A stretch of DNA of 64,000 nucleotides from a bacterium (GCA_030431455.1 JAUIJE010000015.1:62001-126000); one strand, 5' to 3'; positions 35,851 to 45,692 are shown, numbered from the stretch's first letter. Notes: generated from the letters alone by a model not told the origin. Program-made: numbers and translations.

Positions 35851-35854
<4 letters not shown>
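34934..35854 (-). CDS. Temptin-like exported protein with GD linkers and MYXO-CTERM-like tail
   Basis: 306 residues with a signal peptide (PDAMA-KA). The next 100 residues read like the temptin domain of marine pheromone proteins and their microbial relatives: YVLQIPGVP, CNTCH, NVFGADV, WAAVCTLDSDSDGALNGEELGDPCCTW, the last part a calcium-loop-like Asp repeat. CNTCH also fits a c-type haem site. Two (Gly-Asp)n linkers surround a second Cys-rich module. The end is Cys + hydrophobic helix + RTRRRRR, the tripartite sorting signal of MYXO-CTERM proteins. The start overlaps the stop of the gene upstream (ATGA). Surface exposure is likely. Confidence 0.8.
35047..35140. repeat. Hexamer repeat array encoding (Gly-Asp)n, first gene, C-terminal linker
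   Basis: About 15 near-perfect copies of a GTCGCC-type hexamer (plus-strand sense), with third-base variants (CCATCT, CCGTCC) that are synonymous. They encode the linker before the C-terminal sorting tail of the temptin-like protein. Every unit is two codons, so gain or loss keeps the frame. Confidence 0.85.
35386..35483. repeat. Hexamer repeat array encoding (Gly-Asp)n, first gene, middle linker
   Basis: About 16 hexamers, mixed CCGTCG/CCGTCT/CCGTCA variants, that separate the temptin-like domain from the second Cys-rich module. Confidence 0.85.
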
Positions 35855-36476
<622 letters not shown>

Positions 36477-36480
<4 letters not shown>

Positions 36481-37295
36481 CTCGACCTCGGCCCCCCCCG
36501 TCGTCGTCGGGCGACCAAAAGCCCGAGCAAAATCAAAGCCGCGCTCCCGCCGGACGATCCGGTGGTGGCGCAACCCCCCGACGTGTCGCCGTCGCCGTCG
36601 CCGTCCCCATCCCCATCCCCATCCCCGTCTCCGTCGCCGTCTCCGTCCCCGTCCCCGTCGCCGTCTCCGTCCCCGTCCCCGTCCCCGTCTCCGCTGATGT
36701 CTCCGTCGCCATCGCCGTCTCCATCGCCGTCTCCATCGCCATCGCCGTCTCCATCCCCGTCCCCGTCGCCATCCCCGTCCCCGTCGCCGCCGGGCACATA
36801 CGCGTCGAACGCGATGTTCTCCAAACACCACCCGTCGCCGTCCGGCACCGGCGTGCTGGTGAAGTTATCCGCGATGGTCACCTCGACAAGCTCCACCCCT
36901 TGCAGGCTGCCGATGATGCGGGTGTCCTCGACCCAGGTGTCGATCTGCAGCGTGCCCGACTGGGCCATGAACGTGCGCTCGCACCCACCTGGCATCACGC
37001 AGCTCTCGGAGACGCGCACGCAGTTGCCGCAGGTGGCGTATTGGGTGTCGTTGCCTTCGATGGCGTACGTGCCCGGTTGGGTCGCCCCGCCGTATTCCGC
37101 GCCGTAGAGCTCGATCACGAGCTCGTCCACGGGCTGGGCGGTGCCGCTCAGAAGTTGCACCACCTGGACGGTGGGGTGCACGGTGAGGCTGACGGTCTCG
37201 GCGTCAAACCCCTCGATGTTGCATTGTGCCGCGGCCGGGAACGCCCCAGCGCACGCCGCGGCCCAGATGCCGATCATTCCAGTCAAACGGTTCAT
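36477..37295 (-). CDS. Exported protein with very long GD linker and MYXO-CTERM-like tail
   Basis: 272 residues, first gene of the coupled trio. A signal peptide (FPAAA-QC) is followed by a 140-residue domain with six Cys (CNIEGFDAE, ATCGNCVRVSESCVMPGGC, WCLENIAFDAY) that I do not recognise. Then come about 70 residues of almost uninterrupted Gly-Asp, broken once by ISGD. The end, GGCATTGSSGGSAALILLGLLV then ARRRR, is a textbook Cys-helix-Arg sorting tail. It is not a temptin paralogue, so the three proteins share only linker and anchor. Confidence 0.75.
36585..36790. repeat. Longest hexamer repeat array encoding (Gly-Asp)n, third gene
   Basis: About 34 hexamers over 206 bases, with one interruption near 36693 (GCTGATGTC) that encodes Asp-Ile-Ser. 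Runs of CCGTCC, CCATCC and CCGTCT variants alternate in blocks, a sign of past duplication of multi-unit blocks. Confidence 0.85.
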
Positions 37296-37505
37296 TTTTT
37301 ATTCCTCGGTGCCCCGTCGACACGTCGTCGGGGCGATCCATCCGATACCTGTCAGTCTGCCTCACCCACGCCCGGAGCGCCAACCCCGAAGGGGGTCCGA
37401 TCTTGCCAATTTCACGTTCAAGATCAGTACGTTGTGCGGTGCTGCCCGCATGCAGCAGCCTGAGACAGGCGCGGGCGGGTTCGTTTTTCAACCGGCCGGG
37501 CCGAT

Positions 37506-38093
37506 ATGCCTACCGGTGGAGGCGCCGTGGAGCCGACCAAGATCGAACACGATGAAGATGAGGATTCGCTCTCCAAGACCGGCAGCGCCCGGCCGCGGCC
37601 GATCGTCGACCTCGACGCGTTCGGCTCGGGGCGTCCGGCGGACGAGCTCGCGTCCGACCGCGGCTTGGCCCCTGCGGCGTTCGAAGAAAAACACGGCCGG
37701 TGGTTTTTTGTGGTGCACGTCGACGACATCGCCCGGGTGGACCGCGAAGGCGGCCGCAGCCTGGTGAAGGTCGGGGTCACCATGGGCCGCGACGGCATGT
37801 ACGTCTTTTCGTTGCGGCCAAGGCTCGACCCGGGGCCGGTGGCGACCCTCGGCCGCGGCAGCGACAACGACGTGTTGTTGCCCCACGCGTCGGTGTCGCG
37901 CCAGCACTGCACGTTTTCGGTCACCGACGAGGGGTTGGTGGTGCGGGACGCGGCCTCGTCGTTCGGGACGTTCGTCAACGGGATCCGCCTCGCCTCCGAG
38001 GGCACCGCCCAGGACGGGGCGAGCCTGCGCATCGGCCAAATCGCGGGCATGGTCGTGCACGCCGAGACCCTGCGCGAGCTGCTCGACGGATAG
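37506..38093 (+). CDS. FHA-domain protein
   Basis: The 195-residue cytoplasmic protein has an acidic N terminus and a C-terminal forkhead-associated domain (about 108-185): ATLGRGSDNDVLLPHASVSRQHCTF, SSFGTFVNGIRL. Gly-Arg, Ser, Arg-x-His and Asn-Gly are the phosphothreonine-binding positions. FHA proteins read Thr phosphorylation, here probably by a Ser/Thr kinase such as the two encoded in this window. It stands alone, transcribed away from the GD-linker operon. Confidence 0.9.
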   Translation: MPTGGGAVEPTKIEHDEDEDSLSKTGSARPRPIVDLDAFGSGRPADELASDRGLAPAAFEEKHGRWFFVVHVDDIARVDREGGRSLVKVGVTMGRDGMYVFSLRPRLDPGPVATLGRGSDNDVLLPHASVSRQHCTFSVTDEGLVVRDAASSFGTFVNGIRLASEGTAQDGASLRIGQIAGMVVHAETLRELLDG

Positions 38094-38205
38094 CCGGCCC
38101 CGGGCGATTGCGGCCTCGAGGTCTCATCGGTCGGCAAACCGATGCAAACCACCGCCACCCCGCTAGGGTGGTGTGACTTCCCCAGCACAATCGGACGGAG
38201 CGCAG

Positions 38206-39570
38206 ATGCGACGGCGAGAGCGAGTGGCCAGCTTGGCCCTGGTGGGGATGTGTGGCCTGTGGACAGGGTGTGGCCTCGAGCCGGTGCCCGGGGAAGCGGC
38301 CGCGCCCGCGGTGGACAACCCCGACGACGACTGGGTCGACGAGCGCGGCGCGTTGTGCGTCGAACAGACCGGGGTGTTGCCCTGCGAGGGGGGCGAGGGG
38401 TGCCTGTTGTCGACGGGGACGTGTTCGGACGCGTTGCCCGCGTGTACCCCCACCGACGACGAGGCGGACTTCGCGCCGGTGTGCGACGGGGACGTGTTGG
38501 TGTTCGGGTGCACCGCCGCGGGCATGCCCCTGGCGGTGGACTGCGTGGCCGAAGGCGGAACCGGATGTGACGCCGGCGGTTGCCTCGACGTCGACGAGGG
38601 AGAGGCCTGCGTGGCCGGCCTGTTGGCCTGCGGGGGCGGACTCGACTGCGTGGGCGAGGACCTCGGCGAGGCGCCCGGGGTGTGCACGGTGCTCGCGGCG
38701 CCCGAACCGGGCGAGGGCGACAGCGGCCCCGACCCGTGGGGCAACGAGCAGGCCCAGGCCGCGGGCAGCGCCGCCGGCACCGCCGCGGCCCGGCAGGAGG
38801 CGGTGTTCGTCACCGCGAACATCGGGCGGGAGTACAAAGGCAACCGGGCGAAGATGGAAAAGGCCATCGATCGCATCGGTGATGTCATCGGCAGCAAGCC
38901 GGTGCCCAAATACATTGGCTGGCAAGAGATCGGCGGCAACGACCCGTGCGGCAACTGCGAGTTTGTCGAGATCCGAAAACGGTTCAGCCGGGCGAAGAAG
39001 TGGCGCAACGCGCGCCCCCGGGGCGTGCGCGGTGACTCGACCAAGGAGCGCGTGGCCGTGCCGGTGACGTCCAAAGGGGGCGGCCCCCACCGGGCCACAG
39101 CGACGTTTGTCTCGCCGGGCTGGGCCAAGGTGAGCGCCACCCGTTGGGTCACGCACGCGCACTATCCGGAGCGCAACCTCACCGTGCTCAACACCCACCT
39201 CATCGCGGGCGCGTGGTCGTGCAAGTCCGAGCGCGCCAAGCGCCGCCGGTACTGGAAACAAGGCTGGAAGGCGATCCAGGACGCGGTCAAGCACGAACGC
39301 CAGCAGGGCCGCAATGTCATTGTCACCGGGGACTTCAACCGGTTGCGCCGCAAGACCAAGTGCAACCCCGCGTGGGACCCCAAGTCGCTGCACCCCAAAG
39401 CGAGGGTCATCGGCGGCAGCGGGCTGGACTACATCTTCGCCGTGCCCGCCCCGGGGGAGAAGTTCGTGGTGTCCAAACGCGCCAACAACAAGCCCAAGCG
39501 CGGCAAGATCCACATCGGCATCGACGGCCACGACGCCTACTGGGTGCGCGGCCGCTTCAAGAAGAAATAG
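38206..39570 (+). CDS. Lipoprotein with endonuclease/exonuclease/phosphatase (EEP) domain
   Basis: ATG 38206 (GGAG upstream) gives 454 residues with lipobox LWTGC. The first 170 mature residues are Cys-rich (GALCVEQTGVLPCEGGEGC and repeats), like lineage-specific modules of Myxococcota surface lipoproteins. The C-terminal 250 residues carry EEP signatures: FVTANIGREYKG, IGWQEIGG, LNTHLIAG, VIVTGDFN, GGSGLDYIF and IDGHDAYW, covering the Glu, Asp, Asn and His of the active site. It could be an extracellular nuclease or phosphodiesterase. The terminal Lys/Arg-rich segments suit DNA contact. Confidence 0.85.
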   Translation: MRRRERVASLALVGMCGLWTGCGLEPVPGEAAAPAVDNPDDDWVDERGALCVEQTGVLPCEGGEGCLLSTGTCSDALPACTPTDDEADFAPVCDGDVLVFGCTAAGMPLAVDCVAEGGTGCDAGGCLDVDEGEACVAGLLACGGGLDCVGEDLGEAPGVCTVLAAPEPGEGDSGPDPWGNEQAQAAGSAAGTAAARQEAVFVTANIGREYKGNRAKMEKAIDRIGDVIGSKPVPKYIGWQEIGGNDPCGNCEFVEIRKRFSRAKKWRNARPRGVRGDSTKERVAVPVTSKGGGPHRATATFVSPGWAKVSATRWVTHAHYPERNLTVLNTHLIAGAWSCKSERAKRRRYWKQGWKAIQDAVKHERQQGRNVIVTGDFNRLRRKTKCNPAWDPKSLHPKARVIGGSGLDYIFAVPAPGEKFVVSKRANNKPKRGKIHIGIDGHDAYWVRGRFKKK

Positions 39571-39754
39571 CCCCCAAGCCGCTCTATACAGATACATTGC
39601 GCTTGGGTGGGTGGGCCTCCGCACGGGAAGGGGACGGGATATCCCCTCCAGCCGCTGGTTGCATCCGACAGGATGCGACCCGGGCCGACGGGCCGGAGGC
39701 CCTTGGAGGGCCGACTCGGGGGTGAGACCCGATTCGGCGAGCTCGCGAGCCGTG

Positions 39755-39775
39755 AGGGGGGAGGAACTCCCCCCT
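39755..39775. terminator. Perfect GC-rich hairpin between convergent genes
   Basis: Nine-base arms AGGGGGGAG and CTCCCCCCT enclose a GAA loop, a few bases from the dnaJ stop and about 190 bases past the EEP gene. There is no T-run, so it is a transcription-ending or RNA-stabilising hairpin rather than a standard intrinsic terminator. The rest of 39571-39779 includes another hairpin (GCATCC-GACA-GGATGC, near 39661) and no gene. Confidence 0.5.
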
Positions 39776-39779
39776 GTGG

Positions 39780-40877
39780 CTAATCGAACAGCTCTTTGAC
39801 CTTGTCGAAAAAGCCCTTGTGCTCGGGGTGGCTGTCCTCGCCGGACAGCTCCGCGAATTGTTCGAGCAGGTCGCGCTGTTGCTTGTCGAGTTTGGTCGGG
39901 ACCTCGACCCGCACGGTCACCAGCTGGTCGCCGCGCGTGTTGTGGCGCAAATGGGGAATGCCCTTGCCGCGCAGGCGGAACACCGTGCCCGGTTGGGTGC
40001 CGCTCGGGATCTTGAGCTTCACTTTGCCGTCGAGGGTGGGCACCTCGATGCTCGTGCCCAGGGCGGCCTGGGTGAACGACAGGGGCACCCGGCAGAGCAC
40101 GTTGTCCTCTTCCCGCTCGAACAGCGGGTGGGCCTCGATGGACAACACCACGTACAGGTCGCCCCGCGGCCCGCCGCCCCGGCCGGCCTCGCCTTCGCCG
40201 ACCAAACGCAGGCGCGTGCCCTCGGACACCCCGGGCGGCACCTTGACCGCCATCGAGCGCTCGACCTCGATCTGGCCGGCGCCCCGGCAGTCGTCGCAGG
40301 GGTTCTGCACCACCCGGCCGCGGCCTTCGCACACGTGACAGGTCCGGGCGATGGAGAAGAACCCCTGGCTCACCCGGATTTCGCCCAGCCCGCCGCAGGT
40401 CTGGCAGGTCACCGGCTCGGTGCCGGCCTCGGCCCCGGAGCCGTTGCAGGTCCCGCAGTTCTCCAAGCGCGGGATGGTGATCTCGCGTTCGGTCCCGAAG
40501 GCGGCGTCCTCGAACGAGATCTCCATGTGGTACCGCAGGTCGGACCCGCGGGCCGCGCCCCGTCGTCGTCCCCCGCCGAAGATGTCCCCGAAGATGTCCC
40601 CGAAAATGTCCTGGATGTTGATGCCGAAGCCCGAGCCCATCCCGTCCCCGCCGAGGCCCGCGTGGCCAAAGCGGTCGTATTGGGCGCGCTTGTCGGCGTC
40701 GGACAGGATCGCGTAGGCCTCGGACGCTTCTTTGAACTTGTCTTCGGCGGCCTTGTCGCCCGGGTTCTTGTCCGGGTGGAACTGGTGGGCGAGCGCCCGG
40801 TAGGCCTTTTTCAGGGTGCGCTCGTCGGCGTCCCGCGAGACCCCGAGGACCTCGTAATAATCCCGCTTATCCGACAT
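39780..40877 (-). CDS. dnaJ: Molecular chaperone DnaJ
   Basis: ATG 40877 gives 365 residues with full type-I DnaJ architecture. The J domain has the HPD motif (34-36), followed by a short Gly/Phe stretch ([12 protein letters not shown]) and four CxxCxGxG zinc repeats ([32 protein letters not shown]). The C-terminal substrate-binding domains contain [20 protein letters not shown]. It stimulates DnaK ATPase and delivers substrates. dnaK/grpE are not adjacent. It is preceded by an 11-base overlapping hydrolase gene, so it is probably translated as part of a three-gene operon. Confidence 0.96.
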   Translation of the reverse strand: MSDKRDYYEVLGVSRDADERTLKKAYRALAHQFHPDKNPGDKAAEDKFKEASEAYAILSDADKRAQYDRFGHAGLGGDGMGSGFGINIQDIFGDIFGDIFGGGRRRGAARGSDLRYHMEISFEDAAFGTEREITIPRLENCGTCNGSGAEAGTEPVTCQTCGGLGEIRVSQGFFSIARTCHVCEGRGRVVQNPCDDCRGAGQIEVERSMAVKVPPGVSEGTRLRLVGEGEAGRGGGPRGDLYVVLSIEAHPLFEREEDNVLCRVPLSFTQAALGTSIEVPTLDGKVKLKIPSGTQPGTVFRLRGKGIPHLRHNTRGDQLVTVRVEVPTKLDKQQRDLLEQFAELSGEDSHPEHKGFFDKVKELFD

Positions 40878-41928
40878 GGTCTTCCTCTGACGCGGCCAGG
40901 GGCGTTTGCAGAGCTTCCAAAATGCGCCCCAGCGCGTCCTCGTCAAGGGGCACCAGATGGTGGTCATGCCCCTCGAGCACGAGGCCCTGGGCGCCCTCCC
41001 GGCTGCCCCAGGCATCGATCTGTTTTTGGTCGGGGCGCGCGAACTGCTTGTCGTCGCCGCCGCGCACCACCACCCACGGCACCGCGGGCATCGCCTCGCC
41101 CGGCACCTGCCCGGTCAGCTCGATCCACGCTTTCCAAAACCGCACCGTGGCCCCGAACAGCCGCGTGTCCTCGGGAAACTTGCCCCCGGCCAAGGCCTTG
41201 AACGTCTCGTCCAACGACGCCGCGCGGTTTTTGACGTCGAGCGCGCGCTGGGCGGCCTCTTTGTCGCCGGATTTTTGCGCCGCCCGGTGTTCGCGCTCGG
41301 CCCGGGCATACAGCGCCGCGGTCATCACCCGGTCGACCCGCCGGGGGATGGGCGAGACCAACACCAGCGCGGCCGCGGTCTTCGCGCAGGTGCTCGAGAG
41401 CGCGACCTGGGCGCCTTGCCCGTGCGCGTAGAGCACGATCCGGCCATCCGCGTGGGGGTCGGCCCGCAGCGCGGCACAGGCCGCGTCGACGTCTTTGACC
41501 AGGGCCGCGGGGCCTTCCGCGTCGATGTCGGCTTGGGGGTATTTGTCGCACGCGGGGTCGTCGCGCGGGCCGCACGAGCGCTTGTCGTAGGCGAGGGTCA
41601 AAAACCCTTGGGCGGCAAAATAGCGCGAGAGCTCTTGGGTCACGTGCACGGGCCCGTCGTAGCTGTCGGTGCCGTTGCTGGTGCGCGTGCCCCGCCGCGA
41701 GATGTTGCCGCCCCCGGGCACGAACACCATGCCCGGGTGCAGGTCGCCATCGTCGAGGCGCAGGCTGACCGCGCGCACCGCCGCGGTGGTCTGTGCGTCG
41801 ACGGGCACCGACAGGGTCAGGTCCTCCTCGACGAAATCGGGGGTGGTCGCTTCGCCCCGCGCGCCGCCGGTCTTGCAGGCCGGACACACGCCGAGCACGG
41901 CCGCGAGGGCCCACACCAGGCGGGTCAT
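40867..41928 (-). CDS. Alpha/beta-hydrolase-like exported protein with atypical nucleophile elbow
   Basis: 353 residues with a signal sequence and early Cys residues (GVCPAC). The fold is that of S9/dienelactone-type hydrolases: [25 protein letters not shown] (oxyanion region), [26 protein letters not shown] and a late EGHDHHLVP. In the nucleophile elbow the family has GHSxGG; here it is AHGQGA, so the expected Ser is Gly. Catalysis by the usual route looks impossible unless the neighbouring Gln or another residue substitutes. Its start overlaps the upstream stop by 4 bases and its end overlaps dnaJ by 11, indicating a coupled operon. Confidence 0.7.
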   Translation of the reverse strand: MTRLVWALAAVLGVCPACKTGGARGEATTPDFVEEDLTLSVPVDAQTTAAVRAVSLRLDDGDLHPGMVFVPGGGNISRRGTRTSNGTDSYDGPVHVTQELSRYFAAQGFLTLAYDKRSCGPRDDPACDKYPQADIDAEGPAALVKDVDAACAALRADPHADGRIVLYAHGQGAQVALSSTCAKTAAALVLVSPIPRRVDRVMTAALYARAEREHRAAQKSGDKEAAQRALDVKNRAASLDETFKALAGGKFPEDTRLFGATVRFWKAWIELTGQVPGEAMPAVPWVVVRGGDDKQFARPDQKQIDAWGSREGAQGLVLEGHDHHLVPLDEDALGRILEALQTPLAASEEDHVG

Positions 41929-42485
41929 GCCGCGTCCACGAGGGTGGTGTCGGCGCCGGACTTGGCCGCGGGATCTGTCTTTTCCTTGGCCTCGAAGCCG
42001 TCCGCGGCCCGGGCGGCCTCGAGCCGGGCCCGGGCCTCGTCGGGACCGCACACCAAAAGCTCCCCCGCGCCGGCCGAAAAACGCCGGGCTTCGCACAAGC
42101 GCAGCACGTCGGAGGTGTCGTCTTCGCTCATCTCGGCTTTGCCGAACCACACATCGACGCACACCGTGCCGTCGTCTTGCGGGCGCACGTAGGCGCGGGC
42201 GGTGTCCCCGGCGAGCTCGTGCAGCACCGCGGGCTCGACCACCCCGAGGTCGATCACCGCTTGGCCCGCGAGCACCACGCCCCGGCAGAGGCCCTCGCGC
42301 ACCGCCGCGGTGCTCGCGTCGTGTTGGGCGAGACAAAAGGGCAGGCCCGCGAGCTTCAGCCGGCGGGCCTTGGTCGAGAGCGCGCGCGCGATCAGGGTCA
42401 CGCCCTCGGCGTCGAACCCATCCGCCGGCCGGCCGCGGATCGCGGCCTCGGCGAAAAACGAACGCAACGGCAAGCTGTTCGACAT
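41925..42485 (-). CDS. Protein of unknown function upstream of dnaJ operon
   Basis: AGGAG sits six bases before ATG 42485. The 186-residue soluble protein has a compact alpha/beta look (VREGLCRGVVLAGQAVIDLGVV, VRPQDDGTVCVDVWFGKAEM) and a low-complexity tail. No family is recognised, and no signal peptide or membrane helix is seen. It is the first gene of the operon that ends with dnaJ. Confidence 0.65.
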   Translation of the reverse strand: MSNSLPLRSFFAEAAIRGRPADGFDAEGVTLIARALSTKARRLKLAGLPFCLAQHDASTAAVREGLCRGVVLAGQAVIDLGVVEPAVLHELAGDTARAYVRPQDDGTVCVDVWFGKAEMSEDDTSDVLRLCEARRFSAGAGELLVCGPDEARARLEAARAADGFEAKEKTDPAAKSGADTTLVDAA

Positions 42486-42606
42486 CGACGCTCCTGTGCG
42501 CGTGGGCGCGCAGCCCCGCATCGCATCTTTTGGGCGGGCTTGAAAGGCCGGCGCATCGTGTCGAGACAAACCGGACAGACTTGAAAGGTGCACGGTACAA
42601 CACGGA

Positions 42607-43974
42607 ATGTCGTCGTTCCCGGACAATCCCTTTGAAGACGATGCGATTCCGCGCACCGGTCCGGGGGGCAGCTCCGAGATCGACGCGCTCACCGGCCTGC
42701 CCAACCGCAACGGGTTCTTGGGGGCCTTGGCCCACGTCGACCCGCGGCAAGAGGACGGCGACGGGTTCGCCATCGTGGCCCTCGACATCGACCAGCTGCG
42801 GTTGATCAACGAGAGCCTGGGCCAGGTGGCCGGCGACCGGGCGCTGCTGTCCATCGCCGCCGACCTCGGCCAGGCCCTGACCCCCAACGACGTGCTCGCC
42901 CGCCTCGACGGCGACGAGTTTGTGGTCTGGCTGCGCGACGTGCCGGACGTGGCCTTCGCCGAGGCGGTGGCCCAGCGTCTGCAGCGCATCGTGTCCCGTC
43001 CCCGGGAGGTGCAGGGCACCGAGGTCATCCTCTCCACCGCCTGCGGGCTGGCCTACGCGGACAGCTTCGACGGCTATCCCCGCGAGGTGCTCAAGGACGC
43101 CGAGACCGCGCTCTACCGCGCCAAGAACCTCGGCCGGGGCCGGATGGTCACCTTCGAGCAGCAACATTCGCGCAGCTTCCGCCGGCCCGAGCGCGAAGCC
43201 GAGCTGTTGCGCGCGCTCAACGCCGAGTCGTTCAAGCTGCACTACCAGCCGATCATCTCCCTCGAGAACGACCGGGTCGCGGGCTTCGAGAGCCTCGCCC
43301 GCTGGGAAAAAGATGGACAGCTGGTGAGCCCGGCGTTGTTCATTCCCCTCGCCGAGGAGTCGGGCGCGATCATCCGCCTCGGCCAACAAATGGTGAACCA
43401 AGCGGTGAAGACCCTCGCCGACTGGCGCGCGGCCGGCATCGACATCAACAAGACCTACGTCACGGTCAACGCCGCGGCCCGGCAGTTCCAGGACGACCGC
43501 CTGTACAAGGTGGTGGCCAGCGCTCTGATGGAGCACAACGTCAGCCCCAGCTGCCTCGCCATCGAGCTCACCGAGTCGGCCTTCATCGGCAGCTCCAAGC
43601 TCGTCGAGGAGAACTTCAAAGGCCTCCAGGACCTCGGGGTGCGCATGCTCCTCGATGACTTCGGCACCGGCTATTCCTCATTGTCGTACTTGGCGCGGTT
43701 CCCCGTCGACGGGCTCAAGATCGATCGCAGCTTCGTCAACGCCATCGAATCCCAAGGGGTGTCCGGCCCCATCGTGCTCATGGTCCTCGGGCTCGCCCGC
43801 AACCTCGGCATCCCCGTCGTGGCCGAGGGCATCGAGACCGAATCCCAGCGTCAAAAGCTCAAGGGGCTCGGCTGCGAATACGCCCAAGGCTATTACTTCG
43901 CCAAGCCGCTCCCCGGCGACGACGCCCTCGCGTATTTGAAGAAGTACTTCGAGCCCGGTTCGCTCCGGCCTTGA
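42607..43974 (+). CDS. GGDEF-EAL c-di-GMP signalling protein
   Basis: The 455-residue soluble protein has a GGDEF domain (about 25-185) whose signature is DGDEF in RLDGDEFVV, a first-Gly change that usually lowers or abolishes cyclase activity. The EAL domain (about 195-450) keeps ESL for EAL and the metal and catalytic residues: ELTESAF, DDFGTGYSSL, LKIDRSF, AEGIET and QGYYFAKPLP. The most likely activity is c-di-GMP phosphodiesterase, with the GGDEF part binding GTP or c-di-GMP. No sensory domain is attached, so the input comes from partner proteins. Confidence 0.92.
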   Translation: MSSFPDNPFEDDAIPRTGPGGSSEIDALTGLPNRNGFLGALAHVDPRQEDGDGFAIVALDIDQLRLINESLGQVAGDRALLSIAADLGQALTPNDVLARLDGDEFVVWLRDVPDVAFAEAVAQRLQRIVSRPREVQGTEVILSTACGLAYADSFDGYPREVLKDAETALYRAKNLGRGRMVTFEQQHSRSFRRPEREAELLRALNAESFKLHYQPIISLENDRVAGFESLARWEKDGQLVSPALFIPLAEESGAIIRLGQQMVNQAVKTLADWRAAGIDINKTYVTVNAAARQFQDDRLYKVVASALMEHNVSPSCLAIELTESAFIGSSKLVEENFKGLQDLGVRMLLDDFGTGYSSLSYLARFPVDGLKIDRSFVNAIESQGVSGPIVLMVLGLARNLGIPVVAEGIETESQRQKLKGLGCEYAQGYYFAKPLPGDDALAYLKKYFEPGSLRP

Positions 43975-44014
43975 CCCTCGCCCCCGATCTCCCGCTGTGC
44001 GATAACCAGCGACG

Positions 44015-45085
44015 ATGATCAAATACTTGGGCTCCAAGCGCACCCTCATCCCCCTGCTGCTGGAGGTGATGGGGCCCGCGGACGGGCGCACCGTCCTCGA
44101 CGTGTTCTCGGGGACCGCGCGGGTGGCCCACGCCCTCAAGGCCGCGGGGTTCGCGGTGCGGGCCAACGATCACAATGCCTATGCATACCGCTTGGCCCAG
44201 ACCTACGTCGAAGCCGATGACACCTGGGCCCCGGCCGCGCACAAGCTCGTCGCCGAGTTCAACCGGCTCCCGGGCCAAGAGGGCTATTTCACCGCCACCT
44301 ACTGCCGCGGCGCGCGCTACCTACACCCCAAAAACGGCGCCAGGGTCGACGCCATCCGCCGGGCCATCGCCGACAAAGCGTTGCCCCCGCTCCTCGAGGC
44401 GGTGTGTTTGACCGCGCTCATCGAGGCCGCCGACCGGGTGGACAGCACCTGCGGGGTGCAGATGGCGTTCTTGAAAAAATGGGCCAAGCGGGCCCACAAC
44501 GACCTCGAGCTTCGGGTGCCCGCGCTGCTCCCCCGCGCCGCGGCGGGACCGGGCTTTGCCCACCGGCAAGAGGCCCTTGATTTTGTGCGCGCCCACCCCG
44601 CCGACGTCGCCTATCTCGACCCGCCGTACAACCAGCACAGCTACCTCGGCAACTACCACGTGTGGGAGACGTTGGCCGCCCAAGACGAGCCCGCGGTGTA
44701 CGGCATCGCCCACAAACGCGTCGACGTGAAGACCCGCAAAAGCCCCTTCAACCGCAAGACGACCTTCCGCGGGGCGTTTGAAGAGCTGGTCGCGGCGGTG
44801 AGGGCCCCGACCTTGGTGGTGTCGTTCTCGGACGAGGGCTACCTCGACCGGGCCGCGCTGGAGGACATCCTGTCTCGCCGGGGGCGCGTGTCGGTGGTGG
44901 CCACCGACTACAAGCGGTACGTCGGGGCCCAGATCGGCATCCACAACCTCAAAGGGGAAAAGGTGGGCCGGGTCTCGCACCTGCGCAACACCGAGTACGT
45001 CTTCGTGGTCGAGTCCGGCGCCGCCTCTCGCCGCGCGGCGCCCGCGGGTGTGACCGGGGCCGGGGCGGGGCCGGTCGCGGGTTGA
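44015..45085 (+). CDS. D12-class DNA adenine-N6 methyltransferase, orphan
   Basis: 356 residues, starting MIKYLGSKRTLIPLLL, the typical D12/Dam-family opening (KYxGSK). The SAM-binding loop is VLDVFSGTARVAHALKAAG and the catalytic motif is DPPY at 202-205 (YLDPPYNQHSYLGNYHVWE). The product methylates adenine N6 in DNA. No restriction endonuclease, specificity subunit or phage gene is near, so it looks like a solitary methylase. Its target site is not deducible from sequence. The C-terminal 35 residues are a Gly/Ala-rich tail. Confidence 0.88.
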   Translation: MIKYLGSKRTLIPLLLEVMGPADGRTVLDVFSGTARVAHALKAAGFAVRANDHNAYAYRLAQTYVEADDTWAPAAHKLVAEFNRLPGQEGYFTATYCRGARYLHPKNGARVDAIRRAIADKALPPLLEAVCLTALIEAADRVDSTCGVQMAFLKKWAKRAHNDLELRVPALLPRAAAGPGFAHRQEALDFVRAHPADVAYLDPPYNQHSYLGNYHVWETLAAQDEPAVYGIAHKRVDVKTRKSPFNRKTTFRGAFEELVAAVRAPTLVVSFSDEGYLDRAALEDILSRRGRVSVVATDYKRYVGAQIGIHNLKGEKVGRVSHLRNTEYVFVVESGAASRRAAPAGVTGAGAGPVAG

Positions 45086-45135
45086 GATCCGTGATTTGGG
45101 TGTGCGACAATCCCGGCAACGGCAGGAGGTCAGGC

Positions 45136-45639
45136 ATGTACGGCGTTCGTCTGGTGCTGGGGCGGCTTTTGATGATCGGCGCGGTGGCGCTGTTTTCGTA
45201 TTCGTTCCTCCAAGGCGCGGTGTGTCGCTGCCACCTGGCGGACGACCTGCCCGAGCTGATGATCAGCGACGCGCAGTTCGGCATCGAGACCTGGGACGCC
45301 GACGCGGGCTACATCTACGACGAGACCGACACCGTGGTGCTCGAGCCGGGCACGAGCTTTGGGTGGCGCATCAAGTTGAAGAATCCCGTCACCACCGTGC
45401 GCCTCACCGAGGAGTTTGTGCTCCCCGCGCCCCCCGCGCATTGGGGCCTGACCCGGGACACCGAGGTGACCGCCGACCGCCGGGTGGCGGTGACCGAAAA
45501 GAACGTCACCCCCGAGGACGGCTGGATCGACAACGGTTGGGTCGTGACCGAAGGCGACCCCGAGGGGCTGTACGAGATGCGCATCTACCTCGACGGCGAC
45601 CTGGTGCAGACGTTCCGCTTCAACGCCGTGAAGCCCTGA
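45136..45639 (+). CDS. Membrane-anchored or exported protein of unknown function
   Basis: AGGAGGT precedes ATG 45136. The 167-residue protein has an N-terminal hydrophobic helix (LLMIGAVALFSYSFLQGAV), then CRC and a soluble beta-rich domain (LEPGTSFGWRIKLKNP, EEFVLPAPPAHWG, GLYEMRIYLDGDLVQTFRF) resembling the ligand-facing part of bacterial immunoglobulin-like domains. No catalytic motif. A strong terminator follows 24 bases after the stop. Confidence 0.7.
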   Translation: MYGVRLVLGRLLMIGAVALFSYSFLQGAVCRCHLADDLPELMISDAQFGIETWDADAGYIYDETDTVVLEPGTSFGWRIKLKNPVTTVRLTEEFVLPAPPAHWGLTRDTEVTADRRVAVTEKNVTPEDGWIDNGWVVTEGDPEGLYEMRIYLDGDLVQTFRFNAVKP

Positions 45640-45662
45640 CCGCGCCCTGGGTGTGTCCCCAC

Positions 45663-45692
45663 AAAAGCCGTCGCCGCCGCGACGGCTTTTTT
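45663..45692. terminator. Bidirectional rho-independent terminator
   Basis: AAAAGCCGTCGC and GCGACGGCTTTT form a perfect 12-bp stem with a CGCC loop, ending in six T on the plus strand and with four A ahead of it. It can serve both the upstream plus-strand gene and the convergent minus-strand gene at 45704. Confidence 0.93.

Noticed and set aside
40867-43536. 889-residue open frame running from the hydrolase back through the GGDEF-EAL gene
   Set aside because: Only the part from 41928 has a start and a fold. The rest is antisense to a well-supported EAL gene.
44015-45085. Restriction-modification system
   Set aside because: Only the methylase is present. Neighbours are a GGDEF-EAL protein and an exported protein of unknown function.
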